Positions 9,501 to 16,251 of a stretch of DNA of 21,845 nt are shown one piece after another. Position 1 is the stretch's first letter; the number at the start of each line of letters is the position of its first letter. This DNA is from Paludibacteraceae bacterium. GTDB taxonomy: Bacteria; Bacteroidota; Bacteroidia; Bacteroidales; Paludibacteraceae. Position numbers and translations under genes: made by a program. The stretch covers positions 1 through 21,845 of the forward strand of contig JAEDFN010000031.1 of assembly GCA_016292775.1 (NCBI GenBank), read 5' to 3'. Below the pieces are notes generated by a model. It was not told the DNA's origin, ran no database searches, and was given only the letters and a program-made list of their open reading frames with translations.

Positions 9501-11352
9501 CATGTACACATGGGCGACAGGAGTAACCTACGACGGTGATGCATCGATGGGAAATACCATTACAAACCTCGCACAATGGCAAGTAGACGGGCAAGCCAAT
9601 TTCGAGACCCTATATAACAAATTCCCTTATTTGAAGAAAGTCAACCAGCGCTTCAGTGGAAAAAAACGTACCCGTCGAGGAAAATTCACACCACGCACCT
9701 TCAGTCAAGAATTCAACCTCACCGACACGGCAGACGTAGTTATCAAGCACCGCCTGAATAGCGACAAGATGACCATCAGTTTTGTAGATGCCGACAGCGT
9801 ACCGCTAAAATTGCGATATAAGAAGAGCGACAAAAACACCATTATAGTAAAAGGGAACAAGAATATCAACAAGATAAAGGTAAATATAGAGACCATAGAC
9901 CCGAATACCGAGACGGCGGGGGAACTCGCTGCAGCAAGCATTACACGCTTCTTTATGCTGATACGCCGCCTGCAAGTGTCGTACAAAGAGAGCAGTACTG
10001 TAACGATACCCGGCTTCCAATACGGAGGAAAATTCTTCGGACAGAGCATCTTTGAAAAGACAATGACACCGGGACTTGACTTCTCATTCGGCGTACCGCA
10101 AGAGAGCTATCTTGAAAAGGCATTGCAAAACGGATGGCTTGTGATGAACGACTCTATAGTAAACCCGGCATTGACAGGAAAAACCACCGATTTTGACGCG
10201 CGCCTCAACTTGGAACCCGCAGCAGGACTGAAGATTGAAGTAAACGTAAAACACATGAGGAGCAACCAATCGTCGATACAATATCAATACAACGGCATAC
10301 CTACCACCTATAGCGGTAATTTCAGGATGACCTATTGCGCACTGGCAACGATGTTCCAAGGGCATGGAAAGATTGACGACAACTACAAGAGTGCCGCCTT
10401 TGAGCAGATGCTGAACAACAGGGAGATAATAGCACAACGTCTACAAGAGAAGTACGTCGGAGCACACTACCCTACCACGGGATTCATGGAAGGAAATCAA
10501 CTGGCGGGAGCACAATATAAAGCGGAAAACGGCACATATAACGTCAACTCGGCAGACGTAATCATCCCTGCATTCCTCGCAGCATATACCGGTCGCAGTG
10601 CCTCAAAAATAGGTACGGAAATATTCCCGGGACTCCTCAGTATGCTACCAAACTGGAAGATAAGTTACGACGGACTAGGAAAGATAAAAGGCGTAGATAA
10701 ATATTTCCGCTCTATTACCATCAATCATGCATATCAATGCACATATAACATCGGTTCGTACAGCTCTTATTCCAACTATGCAGAGACCGAAGACGGCTTT
10801 GGATTTGTGAGAGACATCACTACCGGAAATCCGATACCATCATCGCCATACGACATAGCATCGGTAAGCATAACCGAGAATTTATCGCCACTCATTGCCG
10901 TAGACGTAGCGATGAAAAACTCGCTGACAGCAAAATTGGAATTCCGCAAACAGCGCGTATTGACCCTCAACATCGCCTCCAACCAACTTCTCGAAGCCAC
11001 AAACAACGAATGGGTAGTAGGCGTGGGTTACGTACTTAAAGATTTTGACTTGATATTGAAACTCAAAGACAACAAGACCAAGAAAGTGAAAAACGACCTC
11101 ACACTACGTCTTGATTTCGCCTTTAAAGATATCTCTACATTACTGAGAAAATTAGACGCTCCGGAAGAGACACAAGCCACATCCGGAAACAAGACGGTAA
11201 CGATAAAATTCGCCGCCGACTACGTATTCAGCAGTAAATTGAACTTCAAATTATTCGCTGACTATCAATCCAATTCACCATACATCACCACATCCTATCC
11301 GATGAGCAACCTCAACATAGGAATAAGTGTGAAATTTATGCTAACACAATAA
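3595..11352 (+). CDS. sprA: SprA/Sov, giant outer-membrane translocon of the type IX secretion system
   Basis: SprA (Sov in Porphyromonas) forms a very large single-chain beta-barrel through which T9SS cargo crosses the outer membrane. The 2585-residue length fits the family. An N-terminal signal/anchor (basic GKVKRL, then hydrophobic ITFIIIVLTAVLSI) shows export; translation may start at 3595 or at the second ATG, 3610, which gives a more standard signal peptide. Recognisable family segments are YAYLDDFESAE (about 934-944), LRFGTLELVRGDWRGY (about 1374-1389), WVNELRLSEFD (about 1615-1625) and GGIEESLQQRR (about 1658-1668). The remainder is rich in alternating aromatic/polar strands and ends with a barrel-closing strand (IGISVKFMLTQ). 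Residues 74-126 are an Asn/Asp/Lys-rich insertion absent from most relatives I know. The other T9SS genes (porV, gldKLMN) are not in this window. clpP follows after 12 bases. Confidence 0.96.
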   Translation: MFFIKMGKVKRLSITFIIIVLTAVLSIRLASLFASPNSGLKAVFENIESPLYGGEGGADPNDKKLSASNTGYSNDDIDNYNDNNIRISNKDNKDNDNNEDNYKNDNIDNSNKDNDDNNKDNNQSNKKEGQGETVADDMPPVNQAMLDAQKGQEEDAVPAPASATKVAKTVPDPITGEKEKYPLDLKDPNNIKTEVEYDFSTGNYIIRTKIGDIDIATPLVLTPDEYKQRTLKEQMARYWDEKNADALSNYESKFNITDMKFSLGPAEKLFGPGGVQVKTQGSAELSFGIKHNNIQNYSLAERLRKTTVPDFNEKIQLNVNAKVGEKIGFTMNYNTEATFDFDQQLLKLNYNGNEDEIIKSIDVGNVSLPLNSTLIKGSSALFGLKTELQFGKLNIVAVVSQQQSETQHVNSQGGAQLMDFEVDIDNYDENRHFFLAHFFRDNYDKNMQKLPYITSGITITRCEVWVTNKRGNFDQARNIIAFMDLGEQYRIDNNHWNPLTTVQPDNSSNNLYDEVKDLGIRDIQSCNSILDNAYNAYGILGGEDYEKIESARRLEASEYTLNSQLGYISLRTALNSDEVLAVAYEYTYNGKTYQVGEFSTDGINAPNALILKLLKGTATSPQTALWDLMMKNIYYLGGNQIQSEKFKLNIQYKNDSSGVYVNYINEGAIKNQLLIRVMNLDRLDSRNEQSPDGKFDFVENYTIYSSSGRLIFPVVEPFGSHLRKMLNNEALADKYCYDALYDSTKIAAQEMTEKNKFRIAGEYQASSGNVIRLNAMNVPRGSVVVTAGGQTLMENVDYTVDYTMGTVTILNQSILASGNNIDVQLESQSMFNLQRKTLVGTHLEYAFTKDLSVGATVMHLSEMPLVTKTQMGSEPIANTLWGMNASYRNDAPWLTKAIDAIPGINATAPSNIAINAEFAQMIPGHRKIRNNPGYAYLDDFESAETTIDLRYPYYWHLASTPYDPSAGALFPEASLVNNIQYGYNRAVFNWYSIDNTVFNRDGSQMPNHLRRDKNAWSSHLTREVREQELFPNRDQILGESAYLSTLNLSFYPNERGPYNLDLNVDPNTGNLLNPEKRWGGMMRKLETTDFEVANIEYLEFWMMDPFVYDTLNHHTGGDLYINFGDVSEDVLRDGKKFFENGMPANGDTTLTETTVWGRVPKQQSTVLAFDGSLESRQNQDVGLNGLPTESEKKFYTYYNFVNQLRNILTPAAIQALESDPFSALNDPASDNYHHYRGSDYDNEEMGILERYKRYNNTEGNSPASDMSEENYSTSATTVPDAEDINKDNTLNEYEKYFQYKVSIRHEDMEPGKNNIVDKVRTSVTLANGQTSEVDWYLFKIPIRDYEKRVGAIRDFKSIRFMRIFMTGFKETMHLRFGTLELVRGDWRGYKKDLFPIDITPTTTASIDVSSVNIEENSNKEPVNYVLPPGVTRQTDPNQTQITQQNEQALLMKVLNLAPSDARAVYKNITYDMRMYKHIQMFVHAEQIIGDDSDLRDYETTVFMRIGSDHTMNYYEYEIPLKLTPAGHYTSAERAQVWPEENMFDFDLENLTNAKNNRNKRIRNTGESMSVPYYEYDETNKKNKITVVGNPNLGEIRTIMIGVRNQARESKNVEVWVNELRLSEFDESSGWGAMANMAVNLSDVGAINIAGRYETAGFGGIEESLQQRRLDNLGQFNISAQFDFGRFFPEKAAVRIPVYYSYGLENSKPKYNPLDEDILLSDALMTLDKISDRDSLLDMSMTKNITESFNVTNMKVDIKSKTPKIWDPSNFSASFAYTKNQLLDPETDRDFAKSYIAQFNYNYSTSPRGWEPFKDSKKVKLKLLKEFALRYEPTLLAMSINLNRYYAETQLRDLTGAMIVDNYDPTNSLFSFSKDFTWSRNMDLKYDMTKNLKFSLTTATNSRFDETKFKPVNRKFFPDEYEEWKDTIRQSVAGGGRPLDYQQTFTAQWDVPINKIPYLEFLTVKGQYNAMYTWATGVTYDGDASMGNTITNLAQWQVDGQANFETLYNKFPYLKKVNQRFSGKKRTRRGKFTPRTFSQEFNLTDTADVVIKHRLNSDKMTISFVDADSVPLKLRYKKSDKNTIIVKGNKNINKIKVNIETIDPNTETAGELAAASITRFFMLIRRLQVSYKESSTVTIPGFQYGGKFFGQSIFEKTMTPGLDFSFGVPQESYLEKALQNGWLVMNDSIVNPALTGKTTDFDARLNLEPAAGLKIEVNVKHMRSNQSSIQYQYNGIPTTYSGNFRMTYCALATMFQGHGKIDDNYKSAAFEQMLNNREIIAQRLQEKYVGAHYPTTGFMEGNQLAGAQYKAENGTYNVNSADVIIPAFLAAYTGRSASKIGTEIFPGLLSMLPNWKISYDGLGKIKGVDKYFRSITINHAYQCTYNIGSYSSYSNYAETEDGFGFVRDITTGNPIPSSPYDIASVSITENLSPLIAVDVAMKNSLTAKLEFRKQRVLTLNIASNQLLEATNNEWVVGVGYVLKDFDLILKLKDNKTKKVKNDLTLRLDFAFKDISTLLRKLDAPEETQATSGNKTVTIKFAADYVFSSKLNFKLFADYQSNSPYITTSYPMSNLNIGISVKFMLTQ
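3741..3764. repeat. Small G/C palindrome inside the sprA coding region
   Basis: CCCCCT at 3741-3746 and AGGGGG at 3759-3764 form a 6-bp perfect stem around a 12-base loop. The segment is read in frame as SPLYGGEGGAD between the signal region and the low-complexity stretch of SprA. Its local G/C runs contrast with the A-rich coding sequence around it. It looks like a small dispersed palindromic element that landed in a tolerant linker; this cannot be shown without other copies. Confidence 0.5.
3814..3972 (+). repeat. Imperfect AAC/GAT/AAA codon repeats in sprA (Asn/Asp/Lys-rich tract)
   Basis: About 53 codons consist almost only of Asn, Asp and Lys with occasional Ile, Ser, Tyr and Glu. They come from reiterated short words such as AACAAAGATAACGAC and GATAATTACAA. 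The tract encodes residues 74-126 of SprA, directly behind the signal region and before the conserved part. Such tracts change length by slippage or recombination; a change in multiples of three would keep SprA intact. It probably forms a flexible periplasmic linker. Confidence 0.8.
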
Positions 11353-11364
11353 AAAACAAAGAAT

Positions 11365-12036
11365 ATGAAAGAGAACGAATTCAAAAAATTTGCCACCAAG
11401 CATCTGAATATGAACGGACTTGCTTTAGACAAATACATGAGCATCAGTAACAGTTATATTTCGCCATCCATTTTGGAAGAGAGACAACTCAACGTAACGC
11501 AGATGGATGTATTTTCGAGATTGATGATGGACAGAATCATATTCCTCGGCACAGAAGTAGACGATTATGTAGCTAACGTAATACAAGCACAATTACTATT
11601 TCTCGACACATCAGATCCGGGAAAAGACATATCTTTATATATCAACTCACCGGGGGGATCGGTATATGCAGGACTCGGCATTTACGACACGATGCAATTC
11701 ATCAATTCCGACGTAGCCACCATATGCACCGGAATGGCGGCATCGATGGCGGCAGTGCTCCTTGTAGCCGGGGAAAAAGGCAAGCGTTCCGCACTGAAGC
11801 ACTCGAGAGTGATGATACATCAACCGATGGGAGGCATGCGCGGACAAGCCTCCGACATGGAGATAAACTACAAACAGATTATGCTGCTTCGCGATGAACT
11901 ATACCAAATAATTTCCGACCATAGCGGACAACCATTCGAGAAGATAATGAAAGACTCCGACCGCGACTATTGGATGACATCGGCAGAGGCAAAAGAATAC
12001 GGAATGATAGACAAAGTACTCATTAAAGAGAAATAA
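11365..12036 (+). CDS. clpP: ATP-dependent Clp protease proteolytic subunit ClpP
   Basis: ClpP is the serine peptidase that assembles into two stacked heptameric rings and degrades proteins fed by ClpX. The 223-residue protein has the full catalytic triad: S127 in GMAASMAA, H152 in RVMIHQPMGG, and D201 in DSDRDYWM. The oxyanion/handle region SPGGSVYAGLGIYDTMQ is intact. The N-terminus is about 30 residues longer than in E. coli and probably includes a processed propeptide, as is usual in Bacteroidota. clpX follows after 14 bases, so the protease and its unfoldase are made together. The gene lies 12 bases behind sprA and not next to tig, its frequent partner elsewhere. Confidence 0.97.
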   Translation: MKENEFKKFATKHLNMNGLALDKYMSISNSYISPSILEERQLNVTQMDVFSRLMMDRIIFLGTEVDDYVANVIQAQLLFLDTSDPGKDISLYINSPGGSVYAGLGIYDTMQFINSDVATICTGMAASMAAVLLVAGEKGKRSALKHSRVMIHQPMGGMRGQASDMEINYKQIMLLRDELYQIISDHSGQPFEKIMKDSDRDYWMTSAEAKEYGMIDKVLIKEK

Positions 12037-12050
12037 AAAAAGAGATTATA

Positions 12051-13289
12051 ATGGGTAAAAAAACAGAAATACATTGCAGCTTTTGCGGTAGATCATCGAG
12101 CGAAGCGGGGATGCTATTGAGCGGGATGAACTGCTACATCTGTGAAGATTGTGCCCGATTGGCATGTAACGTTTACGACGAGAACAAGCAAAAAAGACAA
12201 GAGGCAAACGGTAAATTTGAGTTGGACATCAACATATTACCACGCCCGAAAGAGTTGAAAGAGTTTCTCGACGGCTACGTAATAGGGCAAGACGACGCAA
12301 AGAAGTACCTCTCCGTAGCAGTATACAACCACTATAAGAGGATATTACAGAGCGACAAAGACGATATAGAGATTGAGAAATCGAATATCATCCTTGTGGG
12401 CCGCACGGGAACGGGAAAAACATTACTTGCCAAAACGATAGCAAAGAAACTACAAGTGCCCTTTGCTATAGTCGACGCCACCGTACTCACCGAAGCCGGC
12501 TATGTAGGAGAAGACATAGAATCGATATTGACGCGTCTGCTACAAGCATGCGACTACGACGTAAAAGCAGCCGAGCGAGGCATAGTATTCATCGATGAGA
12601 TAGACAAGATAGCTCGCAAAGGCGACAACCCATCGATAACGCGCGACGTAAGCGGAGAAGGAGTACAACAAGGATTGCTAAAATTATTGGAAGGGTCGAT
12701 AATCAACGTACCGCCAAACGGAGGACGTAAACATCCGGAGCAGAAGATGATAGCGGTGAATACGCAGAACATCCTCTTTATTTGCGGTGGAGCCTTCGAC
12801 GGCATAGAGCGAAAAATAGCACAACGCCTGAACACACACGTGGTGGGATTCAACGCATTGAACGAGCGCAACGACGTAGATAGGGAGAACTTGCTGCAGT
12901 ATATTGCACCACAAGACTTGAAATCCTTCGGACTGATACCCGAGATAATAGGTCGTCTACCAATATTGACTTACCTTAATCCACTTGATAGAGACGCACT
13001 TCGCAGGATACTTACCGAGCCGAAGAACTCCATTATAAAGCAGTATATCAAACTCTTTGCAATGGACAACGTAACGCTGACCATCAAGCCCGAAGTGTTG
13101 GACTTCATAGTAGATAAAGCAGTGGAATTCAAATTAGGAGCGAGAGGATTAAGAGCTATTGCCGAGAGCATAATGATAGATGCGATGTATGAAATACCAT
13201 CTACCGACGAAAAAGAATTGGTAGTAGACAAAGCCTATGCCGAAGAAAAACTCGGTAAAGCGACATTAAACTTACATTTAGAAGACTGA
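12051..13289 (+). CDS. clpX: ATP-dependent Clp protease ATP-binding subunit ClpX
   Basis: ClpX is the hexameric AAA+ unfoldase that recognises tagged proteins and threads them into ClpP. The 412-residue protein has the N-terminal zinc-binding domain (C9, C12, C31, C34), Walker A GRTGTGKT at 117-124, the pore-1 loop GYVG at 150-153, Walker B IVFIDEID at 178-185, an RKH loop (GGRKHPEQ) and sensor 2 GARGLR. The ClpP-docking loop, IGF in E. coli, reads VGF here (THVVGFNAL), a conservative change. All parts needed for activity are visible. It is the last gene of the ruvA-sprA-clpP-clpX string. No convincing terminator follows, only A/T-rich sequence before the rpsP promoter. Confidence 0.98.
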   Translation: MGKKTEIHCSFCGRSSSEAGMLLSGMNCYICEDCARLACNVYDENKQKRQEANGKFELDINILPRPKELKEFLDGYVIGQDDAKKYLSVAVYNHYKRILQSDKDDIEIEKSNIILVGRTGTGKTLLAKTIAKKLQVPFAIVDATVLTEAGYVGEDIESILTRLLQACDYDVKAAERGIVFIDEIDKIARKGDNPSITRDVSGEGVQQGLLKLLEGSIINVPPNGGRKHPEQKMIAVNTQNILFICGGAFDGIERKIAQRLNTHVVGFNALNERNDVDRENLLQYIAPQDLKSFGLIPEIIGRLPILTYLNPLDRDALRRILTEPKNSIIKQYIKLFAMDNVTLTIKPEVLDFIVDKAVEFKLGARGLRAIAESIMIDAMYEIPSTDEKELVVDKAYAEEKLGKATLNLHLED

Positions 13290-13339
13290 TATATAGATTT
13301 TTTACAAAAAAAACTTTCGCTATATATTTAGTAAAAGAT

Positions 13340-13370
13340 TTTGCCATATAAAAAAAAAGCAGTAACTTTG
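13340..13370 (+). promoter_or_regulatory. Bacteroidota-type promoter for rpsP
   Basis: TTTG at 13340-13343, a 19-base A-rich spacer, and TAACTTTG at 13363-13370 match the Bacteroidota consensus closely. Transcription is expected near 13377, giving a leader of about 52 bases before the rpsP ATG at 13429. The long A tract in the spacer may strengthen the promoter. Confidence 0.88.
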
Positions 13371-13374
13371 CATC

Positions 13375-13391
13375 GCTTTTCGAGTAAAAGC
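13375..13391 (+). promoter_or_regulatory. Hairpin at the predicted 5' end of the rpsP mRNA
   Basis: GCTTTT (13375-13380) and AAAAGC (13386-13391) form a 6-bp stem with a 5-base loop CGAGT. The stem begins almost exactly where transcription is predicted to start. A 5'-terminal hairpin can protect an mRNA from decay, and ribosomal-protein leaders can bind their own product. Either role is inference; the pairing itself is plain. Confidence 0.5.
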
Positions 13392-13428
13392 AAATTAGGT
13401 TTAATCAAAAAAAATTTTAACATTACTA

Positions 13429-13989
13429 ATGGCAACTAAAATCAGATTGCAAAGACACGGTCACAAAGGATATGCCTATTATCACATTGTGATTGCAGAC
13501 TCAAGAGCACCACGTGATGGTCGCTTCATCGAAAGAATCGGTTCTTACAACCCAAACATGAACCCTGCTGCTATCGACCTTAATTTCGACAGAGCATTAT
13601 ATTGGTTAACAGTAGGAGCTGAGCCAACCGATACAGTACGTAACATACTTTCTAAAGAAGGTGTATTGATGAAAAAGCACCTTTTAGGAGGCGTTAAGAA
13701 AGGAGCTTTCACAGAAGCTGAAGCAGAAAAACGCTTTGAAGCATGGAAAGCAAACAAAGTAAAAGCAATTGATGCAATTCGCACAGCAGAGGCATCAAAG
13801 AAAGAAGAAAACAAAAAAGTACGCCTTGAGGCAGAAAAAGCTATCAACAAAGCAAAAGCAGAAGAGATAGCAAAGAAAAGAGCAGAAGCTCTTAAAGCAC
13901 AAGAAGAGGCAGCAAGAGCTGCTGCAGAAGAAGCTGCCGCCGCTGCTAACGAAGCTGCTGAAGGTGCAACAGAAAATGCTGCAGAATAA
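13429..13989 (+). CDS. rpsP: 30S ribosomal protein bS16 with long charged C-terminal tail
   Basis: bS16 is an assembly protein of the 30S subunit that binds 16S rRNA. The conserved core (KIRLQRHGHKGYAYYHIVIAD, RDGRFIERIGSYNP, ALYWLTVGAEPTDTVRNILS) covers about residues 1-85. The remaining 100 residues are an Ala/Glu/Lys-rich, probably helical tail. Such extensions are common in Bacteroidota, while E. coli bS16 is only about 82 residues. Codon use is simpler than in the neighbouring genes (mostly GCA/GCT, GAA, AAA), as expected for high expression. The gene is flanked by its own promoter and terminator, so it is an independent transcription unit. Confidence 0.97.
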   Translation: MATKIRLQRHGHKGYAYYHIVIADSRAPRDGRFIERIGSYNPNMNPAAIDLNFDRALYWLTVGAEPTDTVRNILSKEGVLMKKHLLGGVKKGAFTEAEAEKRFEAWKANKVKAIDAIRTAEASKKEENKKVRLEAEKAINKAKAEEIAKKRAEALKAQEEAARAAAEEAAAAANEAAEGATENAAE

Positions 13990-14026
13990 TTTTTCTTCGA
14001 AAAACTATTGCTTGAAAAACAGATAT

Positions 14027-14059
14027 AAAAGCCCGAAAGCGAAATTTTTCGGGCTTTTT
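14027..14059 (+). terminator. Intrinsic terminator behind rpsP
   Basis: AAAAGCCCGAAA (14027-14038) pairs perfectly with TTTCGGGCTTTT (14047-14058) around an 8-base loop, and the 3' arm runs into a T tract. The G/C core of the stem is CCCG/CGGG. It separates the rpsP unit from the glycan cluster that starts 41 bases later. Confidence 0.93.
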
Positions 14060-14099
14060 ATGTTTAAAAAAAGAGTTATTTAAACCCCACTCATTTAGT

Positions 14100-15284
14100 A
14101 TGTTTAATATTATCTGCATTACGATAACCATTTTGTGCGTACTCTCATTAACAGAGCTACTCTACCCTACGCATAAAAATTTCAGTAATCAGATATACCT
14201 TATTGCGCTATTTTCCACAGCCTTTTTATCCACTATAAAATACTATTTCGGTCCGGACATATTCATTTATGTACCTATGTATGAGGAAATTCCAAGAATA
14301 GAAGAGATACTTTCGCCGGGATTTAAATCTAAATACGAAATAGGATTTCTAATTTTTTGCAGCATCTGCAACCATTGGTTGGGACTTAGTTTTTGGTGGA
14401 TGACGGCGATAATAGACATACTATTCTTTATTGCATTGCATTTGGTGCTCAAGCAATTACCATATCTTCGCACCTTTGCACTCTTTGCAATAATATTATT
14501 GGAAACGAACCTGATATTCTTTGAACTAAGGCAATGCTTGGCGGTAACCCTATTCACCTTCAGCATGTTAGCCTTCAACAAAGAAAAATATATAATATAT
14601 GCAGCAACAACAATAGTTGCAATATTGATGCATAAATCAGCATCATTCGTTTGCATGATAACACTATTCACATTGCTGATATTAAGATTTAAGCGCACTA
14701 ATACACTCTTTGCCGTATCGATGGTATTTATTGTAGTATTTTTAGCAATACCATTAAAAAGCCTGTTACTCACAATGAGTAATTACTTACCCCTCGACGC
14801 CAACGTACTCAAATCGATACAAGACCACCTAACAATAGAGCGAAGAGTGCAAGTGATATTTATGATATACGCATTGGTGCTTTATATAGGATATATATAT
14901 TTCAGCAGGAAAAAAGAGCTTAAAACGTGGCATGCGGTAGCCGTTTGCGGACTATTATTGATAGCATTATTCTACCAATATTGGTTTTTCATCAACAGAT
15001 TACGCTCTTACTTCCTACCATTTATTGCGATATATATCATCAATTTAGCAATCAATAACCGAGGATATCAACCTTTAATAAAGCAGATGTCGGTAGCAGC
15101 ATTTTACTGCCTTTTTTTAGTGAACCTCAGCAACTTATACAAAGGTAATGCAAATCTCAAAAGCGGTATTGCAGAGACCTCTACGATATTTCAATTACGC
15201 AACGAAAGTGCCGAATCGATAAAGGCACGCAACATGCAAAAAGCCAAAACCTATTGGCTTACGGAGTACATTGCAAAAGAGTAA
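14100..15284 (+). CDS. EpsG-like polytopic membrane protein, probable polysaccharide polymerase
   Basis: This 394-residue protein is hydrophobic throughout, with about ten predicted membrane segments starting at the N-terminus (FNIICITITILCVLSLTELL). It has the EpsG-family features (PF14897): an early KYYFGPDIFIYVPMYE segment on an outside loop, FELRQCLAVTLFTFSML in the middle, and AILMHKSASFVCM further on. The conserved Arg of LRQ and His of MHKSA are typical. EpsG proteins are thought to polymerise or extend exopolysaccharide or O-antigen repeat units, acting like Wzy. The six genes behind it encode glycosyltransferases and a WbqC protein, which supports that role. The start is the only ATG that includes the first membrane segment. 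No clear promoter lies in the 40 bases between the rpsP terminator and this start. Confidence 0.8.
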   Translation: MFNIICITITILCVLSLTELLYPTHKNFSNQIYLIALFSTAFLSTIKYYFGPDIFIYVPMYEEIPRIEEILSPGFKSKYEIGFLIFCSICNHWLGLSFWWMTAIIDILFFIALHLVLKQLPYLRTFALFAIILLETNLIFFELRQCLAVTLFTFSMLAFNKEKYIIYAATTIVAILMHKSASFVCMITLFTLLILRFKRTNTLFAVSMVFIVVFLAIPLKSLLLTMSNYLPLDANVLKSIQDHLTIERRVQVIFMIYALVLYIGYIYFSRKKELKTWHAVAVCGLLLIALFYQYWFFINRLRSYFLPFIAIYIINLAINNRGYQPLIKQMSVAAFYCLFLVNLSNLYKGNANLKSGIAETSTIFQLRNESAESIKARNMQKAKTYWLTEYIAKE

Positions 15285-15351
15285 TAGATTTTTTTATAAA
15301 AAATTCTAATAAAAAAATGCAATCGGGCAACAATAAATAATTCGGCAAAAG

Positions 15352-15365
15352 AGGAGAATAAAGTA
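15352..15365 (+). promoter_or_regulatory. Shine-Dalgarno-like site before the first glycosyltransferase
   Basis: AGGAG at 15352-15356 sits 9 bases before the ATG at 15366. Strong Shine-Dalgarno motifs are uncommon in Bacteroidota, and most other starts in this window have only A-rich leaders, so this may be chance or a boost for this gene. It supports the chosen start. Confidence 0.4.
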
Positions 15366-16250
15366 ATGGAAGTATCGGTAATTATTGTCAACTACAACAC
15401 CACGCAACTGACAAAAAGGGCAATCAACAGCATCTATAGCAGCAAATCGGGCTTAAGATACGAAATTATTGTAGTAGACAACGCATCGAAAAAAAGCGAA
15501 AAAGAGGAGTTGATTCACTTTGCCAAGGAGCACGACATCATGCTACATTTGTCGAAAACCAATCAAGGATTCGGAGTAGCGAACAACATAGGGGCGCAAT
15601 ATGCCAAAGGCGAATACCTAATGCTATTAAACCCCGATACCATATTGATAAACAACGCGATAGATATACTATACAACTTTGCAAAAAGTAGAGATATCGA
15701 GATTTGCGGCGGCAATCTTTACGATGAAAAAGGCAAGCCGGTGCACTCTTATTGGCAAACGATGCCCGGAGTATATTTTGAGTATTGCTCCCTTATCAAC
15801 AATCTGAATTTAAGATTGAGATACAGAGGTAGCCATGAGCATAATTTCACCGGAAAACCAATGAAAGTGAGCTATATAACCGGAGCCGACTTGATGATAA
15901 AGAGAGAATTGTTTGTAAAGCTCGGAGGCTTTGACAGCAGCTATTTCATGTATTTTGAAGAGACCGATTTACAGCTCAGAGCTCGACAAGAAGGAGTAGT
16001 AGCATGGAGTGTACCGGAAGCAAAAATCACCCATCTTGAGAGTCGCAGTACTCAAAACATAGAGAAGAAAAGCAAACTCTTTTACGAATCGAGAAAGAGA
16101 TATTATAATAAGAACAAAAGTGTAGCGAATGCAAGAATAGCAAACACTATCTTGAGTATTAATTGCTTATTGAGGCGTGCATTATTCTTCATCATCGGAA
16201 ACGAAGAGAAGTTGGAATTTTGGCGCATAATACAACAAAACATACGATAA
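15366..16250 (+). CDS. GT2 family glycosyltransferase, rhamnosyltransferase-like (WbbL type)
   Basis: This 294-residue cytoplasmic enzyme should transfer a sugar from a nucleotide donor to a lipid-linked glycan. The N-terminal GT-A fold is plain: SVIIVNYNTTQL opens strand 1, VDNAS is at 37-41, and NQGFGVANN at 66-74. The metal/donor motif LNPDT is at 88-92, with NPD in the place of the usual DxD. The acceptor part has ITGADLMIKRELF, then GGFDSSYFMYFEETDLQLRAR with the catalytic-type Glu/Asp cluster. This layout is that of WbbL/RfbF-like rhamnosyltransferases, though the sugar cannot be read from sequence. A basic C-terminus with a hydrophobic stretch (CLLRRALFFIIG) may associate with the membrane. 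The next gene starts one base after its stop. Confidence 0.88.
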   Translation: MEVSVIIVNYNTTQLTKRAINSIYSSKSGLRYEIIVVDNASKKSEKEELIHFAKEHDIMLHLSKTNQGFGVANNIGAQYAKGEYLMLLNPDTILINNAIDILYNFAKSRDIEICGGNLYDEKGKPVHSYWQTMPGVYFEYCSLINNLNLRLRYRGSHEHNFTGKPMKVSYITGADLMIKRELFVKLGGFDSSYFMYFEETDLQLRARQEGVVAWSVPEAKITHLESRSTQNIEKKSKLFYESRKRYYNKNKSVANARIANTILSINCLLRRALFFIIGNEEKLEFWRIIQQNIR

Positions 16251-16251
16251 C

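Noticed and set aside
13289..13327. Terminator behind clpX (ATATATAG...CTATATAT)
   Set aside because: The stem is almost only A/T with a 23-base loop and no G/C core, so it is too weak to call.
14059..14066. TATGTTTA as a promoter element for the EpsG-like gene
   Set aside because: It misses the last consensus base and has no TTTG at the right distance; the region upstream is the rpsP terminator.
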